The position numbers were made by a program, and so were the translations under genes. A stretch of 64,000 bases of DNA, from assembly GCF_002443255.2 (NCBI RefSeq), contig NW_019211457.1, forward strand, positions 43,051,119 through 43,115,118, given 5' to 3'. The notes below the pieces were generated by a model. That model saw only the letters and a list, made by a program, of their open reading frames with translations. It did not search any database and had not been told where the DNA came from. Numbering within the stretch: the first letter of the stretch is position 1; the number at the start of each line of letters is the position of its first letter. This document shows, one piece after another, positions 12,501-26,166 of the stretch. This DNA comes from Varroa destructor (lineage: Eukaryota > Arthropoda > Arachnida > Mesostigmata > Varroidae).

Positions 12501-14833
12501 TCAACGCTGGTGATGCAGTGTTGAATGCCTGCCATGAATTTAAAACGCCGTGAACGTAGAACAGCTGCTTCGAGTGTCCCTAGGTAGTTTTGTTACCGAT
12601 AGAAACCTCAATTATACCACTAGCGTGTACACAGCTGTACAAAAGAGATACTTACTCGTTAAGTGGATTCTAAAAGACATACGCGCTAAGCAATGTCGCC
12701 TTGAATACTATACACCCAATAGCGATATATGACGGTATATATGACGTATGTATAGGAGTCTGCATCACTACGTATTTGATCATATCAACATATGTACAAC
12801 AGTATTTTTTCGAGCATCTCTTTGCGACTACACGCGTAAAGCTTCATCAGTCATGTTACCATTTATTTAGTGAATCGATACTCGACGCCTACGATAACTA
12901 CTGCCATACAGACGTGGGTCCCTTAGTCGTCTTTACGGTGAAACAAACGTCTTTGCGGCGCGTCTACTTGCTGCAGAAACTATGTTTCATCATCAGAGAG
13001 AGCTCGGCCATTTCTTTCAGTGAAACCCGCCCAGCAGGATCTCTGAGAAAAGTGAAAGAAGCCCTATCTGATTGGGACCTGACTGCCACACAACCGCTAA
13101 GGAAGGCTACTAAATTTTGGAGGTAGCTGAAACTTTGACAAACGAGTACACAAAGCGAAGACCCCCCAAAAGTACTGCTAGAAATGTCATCCTATTTTTT
13201 TCATCATCGTCTTCCTTTCCGCCAAGCAAGAGAGGGCTTCTTTAAGAATACAAACGAAGGCAGGAGAAAGTACGAATATTTTTATTTAGTCGTTGTCAAG
13301 CTATGATTATAGCTATACCGGAATGTCTGAGATCTATTCGGATCTGATTCAAATACGATACGAACATTAGTTAGGCCAAAAGGCAGTGGCGAAGTAAAGT
13401 TGCAGTACAGAGGGAATATTTATTTACTTTGGTTTCAGTGGCAGGTGGATGTCATCCCGTTACCAAATGTTTCAGCTAAACATAGTGTTGATTCTACTCG
13501 CAGTATATACTATTTCGCGGGTTTATAGTTTAATGTACGCTGGTAGACACAATGACTTCTGAAACCCTCAAACAACACAGTTGTCATCAGTTGATACGTA
13601 CATATGATAGCCATAAAAATAGCTACAAACGCTTTGGCTTGCGTTTATCAAGTATCATATAGCAGTGAGTATTTGTAACATAGACTGTCGATATACCCAC
13701 GATGAAACTCGACCGGAACATACCTGTGAAAAACAAATGCCGTCAACTTTGGCGGGCTAGACTACACATAGACGAGGTGAACCACAGTGCAGAAATTGAA
13801 TACTAGTGGCCATTATTACAGCCGTATTTGAGTCATGTGCCTATTTAAAACGAGGAGCACGAATCTGTATTCGTCTGAGGCAAACCCGGTGGATTCGTAC
13901 GCTGCCGCGTTTTCGAAACGGAAGACACTTCTTTTCAAGGGCGAACCCATATTGTGAAACTAAGCTGTTGCAGTGCTGTTACACGCAAATAGTCCACGGA
14001 GGGCAAGGTACAAGAGAGAAAACTCGGAGAAACAAAGCGGGGGCGAAGGACGGCTTTAGGCTAGTTCGCCGTTTAAATTTCTTCTATTGTAGTTAAGCCA
14101 TGCATAACGCGAAGCATTCACAACATATGTATTTGTCTTATTGTTATTTTCGGTGGTCCAGCAAGTGCACCGTTAACATCAGCCACTGTCAGAACAGAGG
14201 TCAGCGAACCGTAGAACATCAGGCTCAGCCAGCTATGCCTAAACGTTAAGGTAATAGGAACAGAATATGACACTGTTCCATCTGTCCTGGACAGTTATGA
14301 CTGGAATCAGTGCTCGTTTGGTGCGCCTATCCTAGCAGATAGTAACATAAGCCGGACTGCCATCATCTGTGTGGACATTGTCATGATATAGATAATAGTA
14401 GCTATGCACAGCAGGAGATCAAATAGTGGCCTCGACTGGGCCTGTTTCCACATAAACCGAACGGATGGATACGTTGCCTGGAATACATTAATAATTGTAT
14501 ACTAATATGTCCTAGTGCAATAAACTATATTGCCGTCAAATGTGTGTTGCTAGATAAAGATAGAATGCCCATTCAGATAATAATATTAGACGATAGAAAG
14601 GCGCACCGTGCACTGTGGTTACGTCTACAATCGATTAGTATTTAAAGTAAGCCAGAGAGGTGGCTTTTTGTGGGACAAGCAAACTTCGTTATCGAACAAG
14701 TTGAACTTTTATAAAATGTAAATAATCGGTTGTGATATATGATTAGATCATATCCGGAAAATCCGGGATAGGAAAATAGGAATCAAAACATACATATGAA
14801 AATTATTTTGTCTGAAAGCAATAACTCAATTCC

Positions 14834-14863
14834 GGGGGTGAACGGAGGGGGATGGGTGGGGGG
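14834..14863 (+). other. G-quadruplex-forming motif
   Basis: Four G runs of 5, 5, 3 and 6 are separated by 8, 2 and 1 bases. This fits the usual pattern for a G-quadruplex, with one slightly long loop. It stands out in otherwise AT-rich DNA. Confidence 0.6.
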
Positions 14864-15248
14864 TCAATAACATTTTCACTTTTATTGACGAATTAATGTG
14901 TGCAATGTTGACACCAACCTGCATATCTCAGTATCGATAGACTTGAAAATCCATGCCTAAAGAAACTGGTTGACCTCGAGGCTATCGAACTTCCAACATA
15001 TCGTTCATATTATTGAGGTTCGTATTTTTTTTAGACCTCTTCATTATAGGTTTCTATATTTAGTATATATATATAGTGTTTTTCATATATATTTTATCAA
15101 AGCGTCGTATATTAAAATTATTAGGGTTTTTTTATGAGAACCCACCAACAACAGTGTAATGTAATTGCCAGCAATAAAATTGTTCTTGAGTTTTTTGAAC
15201 TGTTTATTTGAGTTTCTTTATTTTGTTCTGGGAAACGGTTTAAGTACA

Positions 15249-15281
15249 AGTGCGGAGGGTTGTGAAATAACCCTCCGCACT
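15249..15281. repeat. Perfect 13-bp G+C-rich inverted repeat, 7-nt loop
   Basis: AGTGCGGAGGGTT (15249-15261) pairs exactly with 15269-15281 around GTGAAAT. Confidence 0.9.
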
Positions 15282-18274
15282 CCCTCGTACCCCCCTCGTA
15301 CTTCTTACGCCATTAATTAAAAAATCATTGCAACAATATTTTGAGTTGCTAATGAGGCGCTACGATGACGAGCAGGAATATTGTTTAAGAGATTTTTATA
15401 TGGTTATTAGGAAAAAAAAATCCTCTAAGAAATCAAATATAAATTTCATGTCTTATGTCACTATGCCGTTTTTTACTAACTTTTTTAATTTCCAATTAAG
15501 TAACGTGGTGTACCATTTCTGTCTGTATATTAATTTCTGATTGGTTCTCTTAATTATCAGAGGCCTCTACTTAATTAAGCGAAAAACGTGATACGCCCTG
15601 CTTGATGAATAATTTAATGATGAATGATACAGATTGTACATTTGCGTGAAATATTTACTAATATAATAGTTTACTGAGCTATATGGTCTTAAACGAACCT
15701 CAAAGTTGACACCTATGTCCGATCACAGGATCGCTTACAGCGGCTGATGGAAGATTCTTCTCTGCTATTTTTTTTATTACACCCGGCTTTCTTAATGGCG
15801 CCAAGAGCCTGCATCGATTGCAATGGCAATTTTGCGCTGTCTTGCTGAAATTATTTCCTTAATTTAGTGATGATCGTAAGAAACAAAAGAGATGAAAGTT
15901 ACGCATTTTAACATGATTCGTCTAAAGGGTTTTCACGAAACACAATCTGACGTATAATTAGTCACAAACATGATTTAATCTTCTACGGTTTTTACGAATG
16001 CAACATATTTCTGTAGAGCTTCAACTTCCTTATGGATGTTGAAATACTTCGACACAATCGAATGCGGCGAATTTTATTAGATAAGTACTTGATGCGTTCA
16101 GGGTACCAACAAACCTCTAAACTGTACAACAAACCTAAAAGACTAAAATAAACGAAATCAGACGAAGTCCAGTGGTTTCATCTTCCCTAATTTCCGAGTT
16201 GTTTTCTTCCTTGGGACATTGGGGAAGTACTGTTGCACACACATATGTGAAAGTACCTGCTGCACATATCTGAATGTATAATGGTTTCTGTGCTATGGAT
16301 TAGATCGTCTAAAGTAGCGAGCAATATAAACGATATGAGAGAAAATAACATGACCAACCAAAGGTACAGAAAACCAATCGAGAAAAAAGCTGATTAAAAG
16401 AAAGAAGTGAACTTTTAATAGACTGGGCAGTCAGACATGAACTGGGTCACTTATACCCTCACACTTGCCAATGAGTCATAAAATCAGTGAAAAACGTCCA
16501 GTTTGCATGTGGCCCGTAGCAGTAAATCATTTATTTTCAATATGGCCTAAGTAATTGGTTTCGGTCAATATCTAGTTCGTCTGCTTCCAAGTGCAAGTTA
16601 CATGCCGTTACCTTATTTCGATTCAAAACACCCGAACGAGTAATTTAGTTACAAATCGCGTAATAATAATAACGAATACTCTGTAACGATTGCCCCACGT
16701 GACCCCTTCACAAAACTTGTTCGCAGAGTTACCAAGCAGAGAGACACTTAAATCCCATTCATTATTGTTCAAACGTTGAACGAGCCGCCGTTGTCATCTT
16801 CAACGTTGTAGTTAAACATTGCAAGACAGCATACGCAGTCCCTAATGGTCGACAGTGATTGTAGTTATTGCATAGAAGTTAGCAAGGTATGAAATAGTAA
16901 AACACCGTTAAATCAACGGGTTAAATAATAGACGCGTTTACGAGCAATGCTGGGTCACAAATCAACGTTTTTAGCTTTCTCAACACAAGGCTGAATGCGT
17001 GGTCACAGGCAATTTGACAACTCGCTAGCGAATGTAACTATTTAAAGTTCTTCTTATAATAGGTAATTATCGAGGCTTCCAAATCCGTCACTTTGACTAA
17101 TTAATTCTCAACTTCAAACCCGTTCCTATTCATATGAGAGCTAGAAAGTTTTTAGGCCGACCATTTTACCAAAATCGGAAGCCTTCCGCAACTACCTGAG
17201 TCAAACAAACATCCATTTCGAAAGAAGCCATTGACAGTAATCGCGGCATGGATTCACGAGCCTCATTCCGTAAGGCCATGCCTTAAGAGTAGCCCACGAC
17301 AAATCTGGTCTTTTTTTTTTTCGGGATATCTCGTAGCAGAGAATTCAAGTCGCTCATTTATTGCAGGTAGTTGAAATATCATAATAAATGTATAAAAGTG
17401 CTATAGATTGTGGTAACTATCTGGAGGAATATGGATAGGTTCGATTAAAATTTTCTTTGTGGTACACACAATCATAGTTTACACGTAGAGTTTTCAACGG
17501 GGCACGTCATAGGAAACTGGGGATCCGTGTTCATGCGTTTTGTTGTCGTCGCAGGCAAGCGCATACGTTTCAGTCTGCTCATCCAAGTTCAGCAAAGACG
17601 TATGAAATGTAGAACTTTATTAATGAAGAAGAAACGGAGGATTCAATCTTATTTCAAGCCCGTCGAAAATCTTCTGAAGGAACAAATGGAATTGTTTCGC
17701 CATATTAATCATAGACAGGGTCCGTTCTATTGCCCTACAGTAGCAACGTCAGGCGATTTCATCTTCATAGACAAAGCACATTAAAAAATCCTTCACTGAG
17801 TTGTTCAACTTCTGCCCTAAGTTTTCCTCTGCCTTCTGCGTTTAGTTGTCATCCGTAGTGCATCCGCTGTTGCCGCCGCCATCGCCATCAAATCTCGTTG
17901 TTATGACTGCTGTCGTCGCTAATAAGATTTACCTTCACTTATATTACTACGACCTCATTTAATTTTACGAATCCATTATTCCGCGACTGCTATTTATGCC
18001 CTCGTCAATATCGTTTTTATCTTGTACTTTCAGTTTGTTCTGTTTACCGTTGTTTTCTGACAAAGCTGACTTATTCGCATGCTCATGCGCGTCGATTTAT
18101 CGCCGTGGCTCAACTGACTTGCTATAATACATCATATTCTATTTGTAGTTTACGATTTTATCCGTCACGTTTATTCTGTAAGGGCTATTGTCGCGGCTTG
18201 AACATAAATGAACAAGAAAAAGCTGGACCAAACGATAGTACTAAGGAGCTCCTGATTTTTGTCAGGTCATCAAC

Positions 18275-18310
18275 GGTAGTAGAGTTGCGCCTAGGTGCAG
18301 TTCTACTACC
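18275..18310. repeat. 36-nt loopless near-perfect palindrome
   Basis: The sequence from GGTAGTAGAG to TTCTACTACC can be paired with itself over all 18 base pairs with only three G/T positions, centred on CCTAGG. It also makes short similar peptides on both strands, a by-product of symmetry. Confidence 0.85.
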
Positions 18311-21300
18311 AAGCTATAAAAAAAACTAGGAGAGTTTAATAGGTGAATCATCCTGTTAATTTTGCTGATACTAACGGTGATGATATGAGCTAGTTGTCTA
18401 ACGGAAGTTCTTGTCACTGTAATGCAGTATGCCCGTACTAAACTTCTAGGTCTTCTAAGGTCTAGGCCCTGACGTAAACGCACTTTGCCTCGTGCTGGCA
18501 ACCAGCAACCGGAAATAATGCCTTGTAGCTTACATAGCGGACGTGAAAAACACTGAAAACGTTATCCAAAGTTCTTTGAAACCCATATACACTCATGGGT
18601 GCATTGCGAGTTTAAAGAAAGTGTGCCCTTATCTAACATACTTACCAGTACAAACCATGCGAACGTGCCTGAAACGACTTCATACACCAGGGGGTCGACA
18701 GGCTACTAAAGAAAGGTAGGCGGGGGTAAAGGGGGAGTCGAAAAAGCAGCAAGACTTCTCCGATAGGTTTGTCTGCATTGTTAGGAAAGAATAAGAAAAT
18801 GAGCAGATATTTCCGAATGTTCACAGGCAGGAGAATTAGTATTGCCACTAAATGATGTTGTCAGCTTTGGTACTTTGTCTACTTGGACCGCTGATGGTTG
18901 GGTGGCGATGAGGGCAACGTGGAACGTCGACTAGTATCTCTTCGTTAGCTTCAGTAGTGTCAACGGCAAAGCTGAAATAATGGTAACGACGCGAAATTTT
19001 CCTGGTTCGATCTGCTTCATGGAACACGCATTTCCTAGTCTGTATGTTATTAATGCAACGAGCGATGTTTGAGGTATAGAACTGTGTATATTTTCTGTTT
19101 GGTTGTTTCCTCTTCGTTCCTGCGTAAACAGCTTTTCTTTTAATGCTACTTACTTGAAAGATAGGTGACGTCTGATATCTTGGGTTTGTATATTTGTAGT
19201 TCTTTGCTATGTTTCTCATTATATTTGTACAATCATTAAGTATATCTTACATTTTCGACGAGCGAAACTGAAAGATTAGCAAATGAATCTATACATATAG
19301 CCAGTTTGTTCATAAAGGAAAAAAAACCGGTATAAAGGAAGTTGGGATCAATTTAGAAAAAGGGTGAAAACTTGTTAGGCAGTATCATATAATAATTTCA
19401 CGATTCTGTTCATGGCTCTTTACCTCTATACAAAATCTAGTTGGACAACTTTTAGCTTAAACATTTAATAGAGGTTGATAGTAGAACGACTGGTGTATGA
19501 ACCAAATGCATCACATCACTGACCACGGAAAACTCAAGTTTAGGCTTTCAGCTGGTAGGCGTTGTCACTATAGACATCTGTTCGTCAGTTACAGCCGGCT
19601 GCGAATGAGTGCGCAGAGTTTATTGGTTCAGCAAATGTCGCGTTGAGGGTAGGTTTCTGTCAGATTAGCCCTATATCAAGATAAATCAGAATTGTTTTCC
19701 ATGTCTTGCAAATGATGCATGAAATAGAAGAAAATTGGGTTATAAAGACAAGGTAACAATGATTTCAAGAAATGAGCCTGCAAGTCACGGCCAAACTACC
19801 TCGAATTCGTGGTGGAATAAAAAAGGACCGTCAGTTATAGCCAGCCTGCAACGTATCGTTCTATCATTTAACCTTAAGTTAAACATGTTTATTTATAATT
19901 TTTAGAAAATTGTGTTATCGAACATAAAGTATGTTTCTTATGTATATGACGGTACCACAAGGTAACGCAGATCGGGCAAAAACGGGACGAAGACGCTTAA
20001 TAGTCCTAAACGGGATAGCTACAACCGGAACCTAGGATTTATAAAATCAATTGAAAATGGTGATTTGGGCTGAAGAAAATTATTCTCATACGACAGCTGA
20101 GCTGTACAGACACAATTGTATTCTCTGGAATTCATGGATCAACCAAATCTGCTGTAACAATTTTGTTGGTACCTAAACACTGCCTTTATGCTGGGTTCTC
20201 GATATGCGATTCGTCTTCTTCTTATCCGAACACACCATTCTTTTGTTACCTTGTCCTGTTAGTCGCACCAAGATGTCCATTCCTGTCGCTGTTTATGTTT
20301 CGCTTTCATCCCTGCTTTTCGTTCTGTCCACGATGAAGTTATCTTTAACTCTTGTTTGTTCTTCTATTTTACTCTATTAATATTACTATGTAGTGTGGTA
20401 GTGCAAAGTTGTACTAGGGGTCGTAACGGTGTCGCCTGAAGGGAGCAGGACCAATCAACGCTAGCGCTTCGGTCATCCACCTCACGACCGATGCCTGGCC
20501 TCCCTGTTGCGTACTATCACCGTCTTGATCGCGAACGATAGATGTACTAGAATACATATGACATTGACAAGAACTTTGATTATGATCGGTAACAAGTGCC
20601 AGTAAAAGATAACGAAGACGACAAATAGGTAAGAAGCGTTTCTTTTCAATTCTTAGAAAAATTATAATAATTTGGTAGTAGTAGCAGTAGTTGGAGATCC
20701 TAGACGCACCACACTGTCAGGTTTGTTTATTATTCCTAGCGTCGCTGAAGCCCTTGTTTTGCTATTTTATTGGGAATGATTTAGTTCACTTCGTTTATCC
20801 ATGAGTGAGTTTCATTACTACGATTTACAATCGGTTCACGAAGAGAAATGAAAAATAATAAAAGAACACCGATGTTCCTCAAACGGATAAGTTTGTGTAA
20901 AACATTTTTCAATCAAGTTGTCTCCGCTTAAAATTATGATGCGCATTTGTTTCTCTATCGACATAATTTCTTATATGAATCATGTTATGTCATCGTAACA
21001 TAGATTTCAGAGAACAACGTTTCTGATGTGGCGGGTAAATTTGAAATTTCATTCCTATACGTAAAGCGCAATAAACAGATGCTAATATTACGCATGTGTG
21101 AAGAAAAGTTCGACTTCTTGCTTCACCCCTGAATATCTGAGATTTTCAGGGGTCCGTTTCATTTGAAAGCTCGCTTATTTTCATATCAACTAGACCTATG
21201 TTCTGTTATGTTAAGTCAAAGACAAATCTATTTAGCTAGAATAAACGCCCTGGGAAAAGTCGCTTTTATGGCCTCAGTTTGGCTCATACGGTAAGGATAG

Positions 21301-21570
21301 AATGCTACATTATTCCACTATATTGTGGTATACGACTGCATACTCATACTCACGAATAGCCAGAAAAATAATAAAACTGTATTTAAAACATTTTTATCGA
21401 AATCCTGTATAGTTGGCCGTTATCAGCTCGTACCTTGTTGTTACCGCACTGCCATGTACAACCGGCTACACCATCAGCTATGTAGTTTGGTTAGTTACGA
21501 TAATCAGGAACAGTCTTTTTATGGGGCACTTGTGTCCATAACTAGTGTATAGTTATATACGCATACTATA

Positions 21571-21760
21571 CCTCTATGTTTCGAGTTTTATGCCCGGTAT
21601 CACCGTTAGGCTGGCTCCCAGCACGAAAACAAAGACCGTCTATGCTCGAATTCGAGCTTACATTATAACATGTCCCCAAGATCAATAGGCAAACACGTCA
21701 TCCACCAAGCTACCATAAAGATCATGCACACTACACCGAGCCACATAAAACACCAGAATT
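21571..21760. repeat. Diverged interspersed repeat, copy A
   Basis: It shares blocks in the same order with 29247-29440: CTCTATGTTTCGA, CCCGGTATCACCGTTAGG, GCTGGCTCCCAGCACGA, GTCTATG..TCGAATTCGAG and CAAACACGTCATCC. It contains a perfect 14-nt palindrome, GCTCGAATTCGAGC (21644-21657). By eye the two copies are roughly 70% alike. A fragment resembling the CCGGTA..CGTTAAG block recurs at 21797-21822. Confidence 0.5.
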
Positions 21761-24700
21761 CTTGGCCTTTGAGCAATTATTTTGTTAATTAAAATGAACT
21801 TCTGTGCCCGGTACTATCGTTAAGCATTGTTTCAGAGAAACGACGTGCGCGGCCTATTTCCGGTTTCCAGCACACACCATACGTTGCCCTTGTATCTATC
21901 CCGGAGATCCTGCTGAATCGTATGGAAAACGCCGCCATGAGCAGTCACCGGTACGTAACGATGTCAACGGCGTTTGTCACCATATTGCCAGACAAAAACC
22001 CACGTGACCTATTACATATAAATACATATATGTATGCCAAATCACGCGCTTTATATATCTTTTTATATATGGCCCTATCTGCCTGGTTCGTACGGTCGAC
22101 ACGCGAGAGGCAATGTTCGTGATGATAATGTAGCTGCTGTAGGTTATTACGATATGGCATTGACAGTGCTTTGTCGGTTTCGCTCACTGGCTGCAGTTTT
22201 CCCTGACACTGCATCAACGTTGAACAGTACGATCACAGGCAATTGATAAACATTTTTCCGAAATGGATGACTGACTGTCTTTATGGCAGAGATCGCTCCT
22301 GTTTCTTTCTTAGAGCTACCCAGCTTGCTCAGCACTGATAGCGGTACAAGTGATATTCGATAGATGTGGCAGAAAGCAGATGAAAAATATTTCCGGCTAC
22401 CTTTTCTGTTTGAACGACTACGGCTTCTAAGTACCTCATCCACCGCGATCAGAAAGACTCTTCTAACGAAAGAGGATTTCTGTGATAAGCTGAAATCGCT
22501 CAGATCATATCAAGCTAACACGGAATTGAAAAACAGCTGTACGTCTCAGAGCTTCTCCGATTGTACACGGTATCACACGATCAGAGGGTACTTGAATATC
22601 TGCTGTAGTGTTTTGGTACAGCTCAAACACCACGACGACGACGGCGATGTAATACGTAAGTCAGATCACTAAGTGCTAATGGTCTTATAGCTCACTCATA
22701 GACCTATTGTTGCTCGTTCATGGATCAACTACCATCATCACCTGGCTCAGTCCACGGAATTTTTCGTAGCATTGCGTAGCAAAACTGTTTACACAAAATT
22801 GGCCAGCTGCACCGAGACGCGGGCTTCTGTTAAATTATCATACGGTTAAGCCTCTTAGTGGTAGAGCCGCTATGCAACGAGGGAGTGTGCGCGCTTCGCC
22901 GACGGCTTGGATTCGCTGAATTATTGTTATTACCGCTGCATGACTGACGCAATTGGTGGTTCGTGCGCCGGTTTCGCTGCTGAAAGTGTTTTGGAACGCA
23001 AACATCTATGTTGGACACACTATGTTAGTCTTCGTTAAATTTTCAATTTCTGACTATCACCACGTTAGCGCCTACCATAGGCGTTATGTAGACCCAAACG
23101 CTTCTGACCGGAGCGCCACAGCTCGAGACTTCCGCTGATTTGCCTTACTTTCTTACTGGGTCGCTTTCTTTGTTGATATTTAACGTCCTTTTTTTTGTTA
23201 AAGCTAACAATTCTATCGGCGTTGACCGCACGCGTAGAAACGCTAATAGTAGGGATAAATGCGAACAGATGTGACATGTATGTCGTGCACGTTATTTGTC
23301 ATGGTACCACTATACGGCTTTGCAAGGCTTATGCTAGCATATATTTGTGGACAAAACGTAGCCAGTAGTAGTAACAACAACGTAGTTAACGATACGGTGT
23401 TTTTCGAACGTTTTTCCGACAAAGGTCTGCTTGACGACCTGTCTAGACGGATTGTATTATGGGAAAGTTTTCAAGGATGAATGAGTCAGTGCGAACGCAT
23501 CAGTTTTTAAAGTTATAACGTTATTGGTCGATAACAGGTCGAGTAAAAAGCTGGCAAAAAACAAGCAGCAAAAAGCAGGAGCTATTAGGAGGCAGAAGCA
23601 TAGAAAATGTCTTTCTGTGGTACCAGAAAAAACACCTCTGCCCAGGCTGGACGCCCAGTTTTTATCGGTAAGCGTTAGACGTGATTACGGTACAATGACC
23701 GCATGATGAGCCCTGGCGAGCGGATCGCGATTGACGTCTTAGATTGATGGTCGCCGGCATCGATTGGAACGAGTGTGTGTAGTGCGAACCAGATGCCAGT
23801 GAGAGTCCGAAGAAGCATGGGACTAACGTCTGTCGTCTGAGCCGCGAATAGCCGTTAGCGGCCGGAGCAGTACTTCGGACCGCTGTATCAATCGTAGCAA
23901 TCGCTTAGCGCAAAACTCATGTCTTCTGGAGGCGTAACTATGGCAAAACGATTGAGCTGTCTGGAGCAACAAGGAGGCCAACTTTACAAACGATGTCGGG
24001 TGCCAATGGTTACCACCGTGAGCAATAGGACCTTTCAAGTGACAGTTTGATTCGACAAAAATGTCACCCACTTGATAGGTCATTGGCGGCGTGAATTTCT
24101 CTTCAGACACGTTTATTATTTCTAATTTTCGCTCGTGTTAAGGAGCTACGTGATCTAACAGATACGAGTATGGAAAGGTTATTGACGTAATAATAGTCAA
24201 TGTTTTGTTGACGGCGGCAATTCTTTCGACTCGGTTTAGAGAAAGCGTTATGTGCTTACGGGTCTGTTTCCTGTGTTCCCTATTTAAATACTGATTACGC
24301 TCGCGAAATATGCTCAGGACACGGGCCTGCTACTATTACTATATTCGTATGGGAACGTAAACAAATCTTCAGTTCACTCACCGACGGCCGTGTGTGCCAA
24401 CAAACACAATAAGAACAGTTCTACGAACAGTCTCATGGTACAATGGACGGTGCATATAAACAACTTTATCAATCTGGGAAAGCTAAGTGACACACATATA
24501 CATTTACTGATGTTTGCCTATAAACTATGTTTTCCAGGATGTTCGCCTTTCCTAGCGCGTGTTTTTTTCACGTTGACAACATGAGGCACATGCGACTTTG
24601 TGTTAGTCCGCGCGATTTGCGGCAGACGACTCTGCCAGCTGCTCCGGTAAGGTCTGTGTGATTCATAACAGTCTTTGGCTTACCGACCGATTCAGCTGAC

Positions 24701-26102
24701 CACTCGCTACCAATATTTCTTCTATATCGGATACCATTCCATTGTGTGACGGCGTTTACGAGCCACAGATCGAGCCCTTCCTTATGCTGTCGACTAGCTC
24801 TTATGCTCGGCTTGAAGCTTATTCACGGACAGACGCAGGCGATAGTGAACAGATCCGTGAATTTAGTTGTTCATAGAACGGCCTACAGCAACGCCTGGAG
24901 GAACTCGGAAGCGAACCCCAACCCGACCACCCCTATGGAATAGACTGCTTGTGGCAGTTGCTTCTGTAGGGTAACTGATAGCGGAATGAACAGCGGACCA
25001 CCGACTTCGTGGCCCATTTGTTCTGCGGCAGAGCTTGACTTAATAGCATTTGTGTCATTAAACAATTACTTCTACCATTATCTGTCGTAGTGCCGTAGCA
25101 ATTGCTAAAGTTGCTGGCACCTCAGCTGCTGGATTGACACCAGCTACTGCACTATGCCACAGTTGCGTGGATGGATAGTCTATGTTTCAGCGATCCCTAG
25201 ACGATACGATGACACTTTTCCTCGGTGGTGCCTTCTGCTCTAGCTGAACTGAGCGAACTTGCTATTTTTTGTTCCGGCAGCTCTGTTACGTTCGGTCGCC
25301 GCGAACAGCCTTGCCAGCCTGGCCTATTTGTCACATGCTCGTTTGCGTGCGGTCGTATCAACGAACATCGAGGCAAAACTATTTCTCTCCAACCCTGGAG
25401 ATGACAGGAAATGTCCAGCAATTATAGACACGTCATCGGTTATACTAATGGTACATGTGATGTTAACTAGACATTGTTGCTCAGGTGATGATTTATTACG
25501 GAACCGAGTTCTTCATTAGATAAATAAATATAGATAGAAGGCGATTTGCGTCCGCGTCTATACGTAATTTGCAAGGCCACTTTCGTCTAGGTAGGTGGAT
25601 TACGGATCATTGTAAAGATGTCAAGCATCGCTTGGATCGCTATTTTACACGGCATATTTTACGGTGATATTGGCGATAAGCGTGTCATAGTATAGAAACA
25701 TCGATGGGAAAATTTGTAGGTTTATAAGAGCCCGCCCGTGTTTTTTTTTGCGAAGTATTGTTTTCATCATCTCAGATATTTATCTTGCGTGTTGTTTACA
25801 TTGGACAAAGTAGCTGTGCACATAGAGGAAGAAATATGAGGGAAGGTGGAGCTATATTCGGCAAGAGCTATGTGGGCCTCGTCATTGTTTCTGGCAAGCG
25901 CGTGTTTATTTTTTATTTATTATTATTATTATTAAATATTAATATCATATAATTTGTGCCACTTTTGAGATGCAGGCGGGTTTAATTAAATTTGGTGCAG
26001 TCGGCGTTACGCCATGTTTTCTTTAGCCGAGTTTCCAAAAACTCGAAACTATACGGGACAGTTAGGTACTTTTTGCCCTCAGTCGATTTTCTGTTGCGGA
26101 AC
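21761..26102. other. Non-coding stretch
   Basis: Several short open frames occur on both strands, but none has a recognisable domain. It is mildly G+C-richer between about 22.8 and 25.5 kb. Apart from the repeat-like fragment near 21.8 kb I see nothing assignable. Confidence 0.5.
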
Positions 26103-26129
26103 GGTAAATAAGGTAAATGAGGTAAATCA
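26103..26129. repeat. Three 9-bp tandem units
   Basis: GGTAAATAA, GGTAAATGA and GGTAAATCA follow one another. The third unit runs into the left arm of the adjacent inverted repeat. Confidence 0.85.
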
Positions 26130-26166
26130 CGTAGAAAAATGAGCTAGTCATTTTTCTACGTGATTT
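26124..26166. repeat. Perfect 19-bp inverted repeat, 5-nt loop
   Basis: AAATCACGTAGAAAAATGA (26124-26142) and 26148-26166 are exact reverse complements around GCTAG. It has the same arm and loop lengths as the inverted repeat at 5745-5787, although the sequence differs. Confidence 0.9.

Larger units (their letters stand above)
9501..21570. other. Non-coding stretch
   Basis: No recognised gene. The longest open frame (12701-13126, plus) has no conserved motif and no clear splice signals. Contained hairpins, a palindrome and a G-rich motif are listed separately. Confidence 0.6.

Noticed and set aside
12701..13126. 141-codon plus-strand open frame
   Set aside because: No motif, no good start context and no splice structure. 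Composition is like translated non-coding DNA.
22364..22672. 102-codon plus-strand open frame
   Set aside because: No recognisable motif, and it overlaps equally long frames on the other strand.
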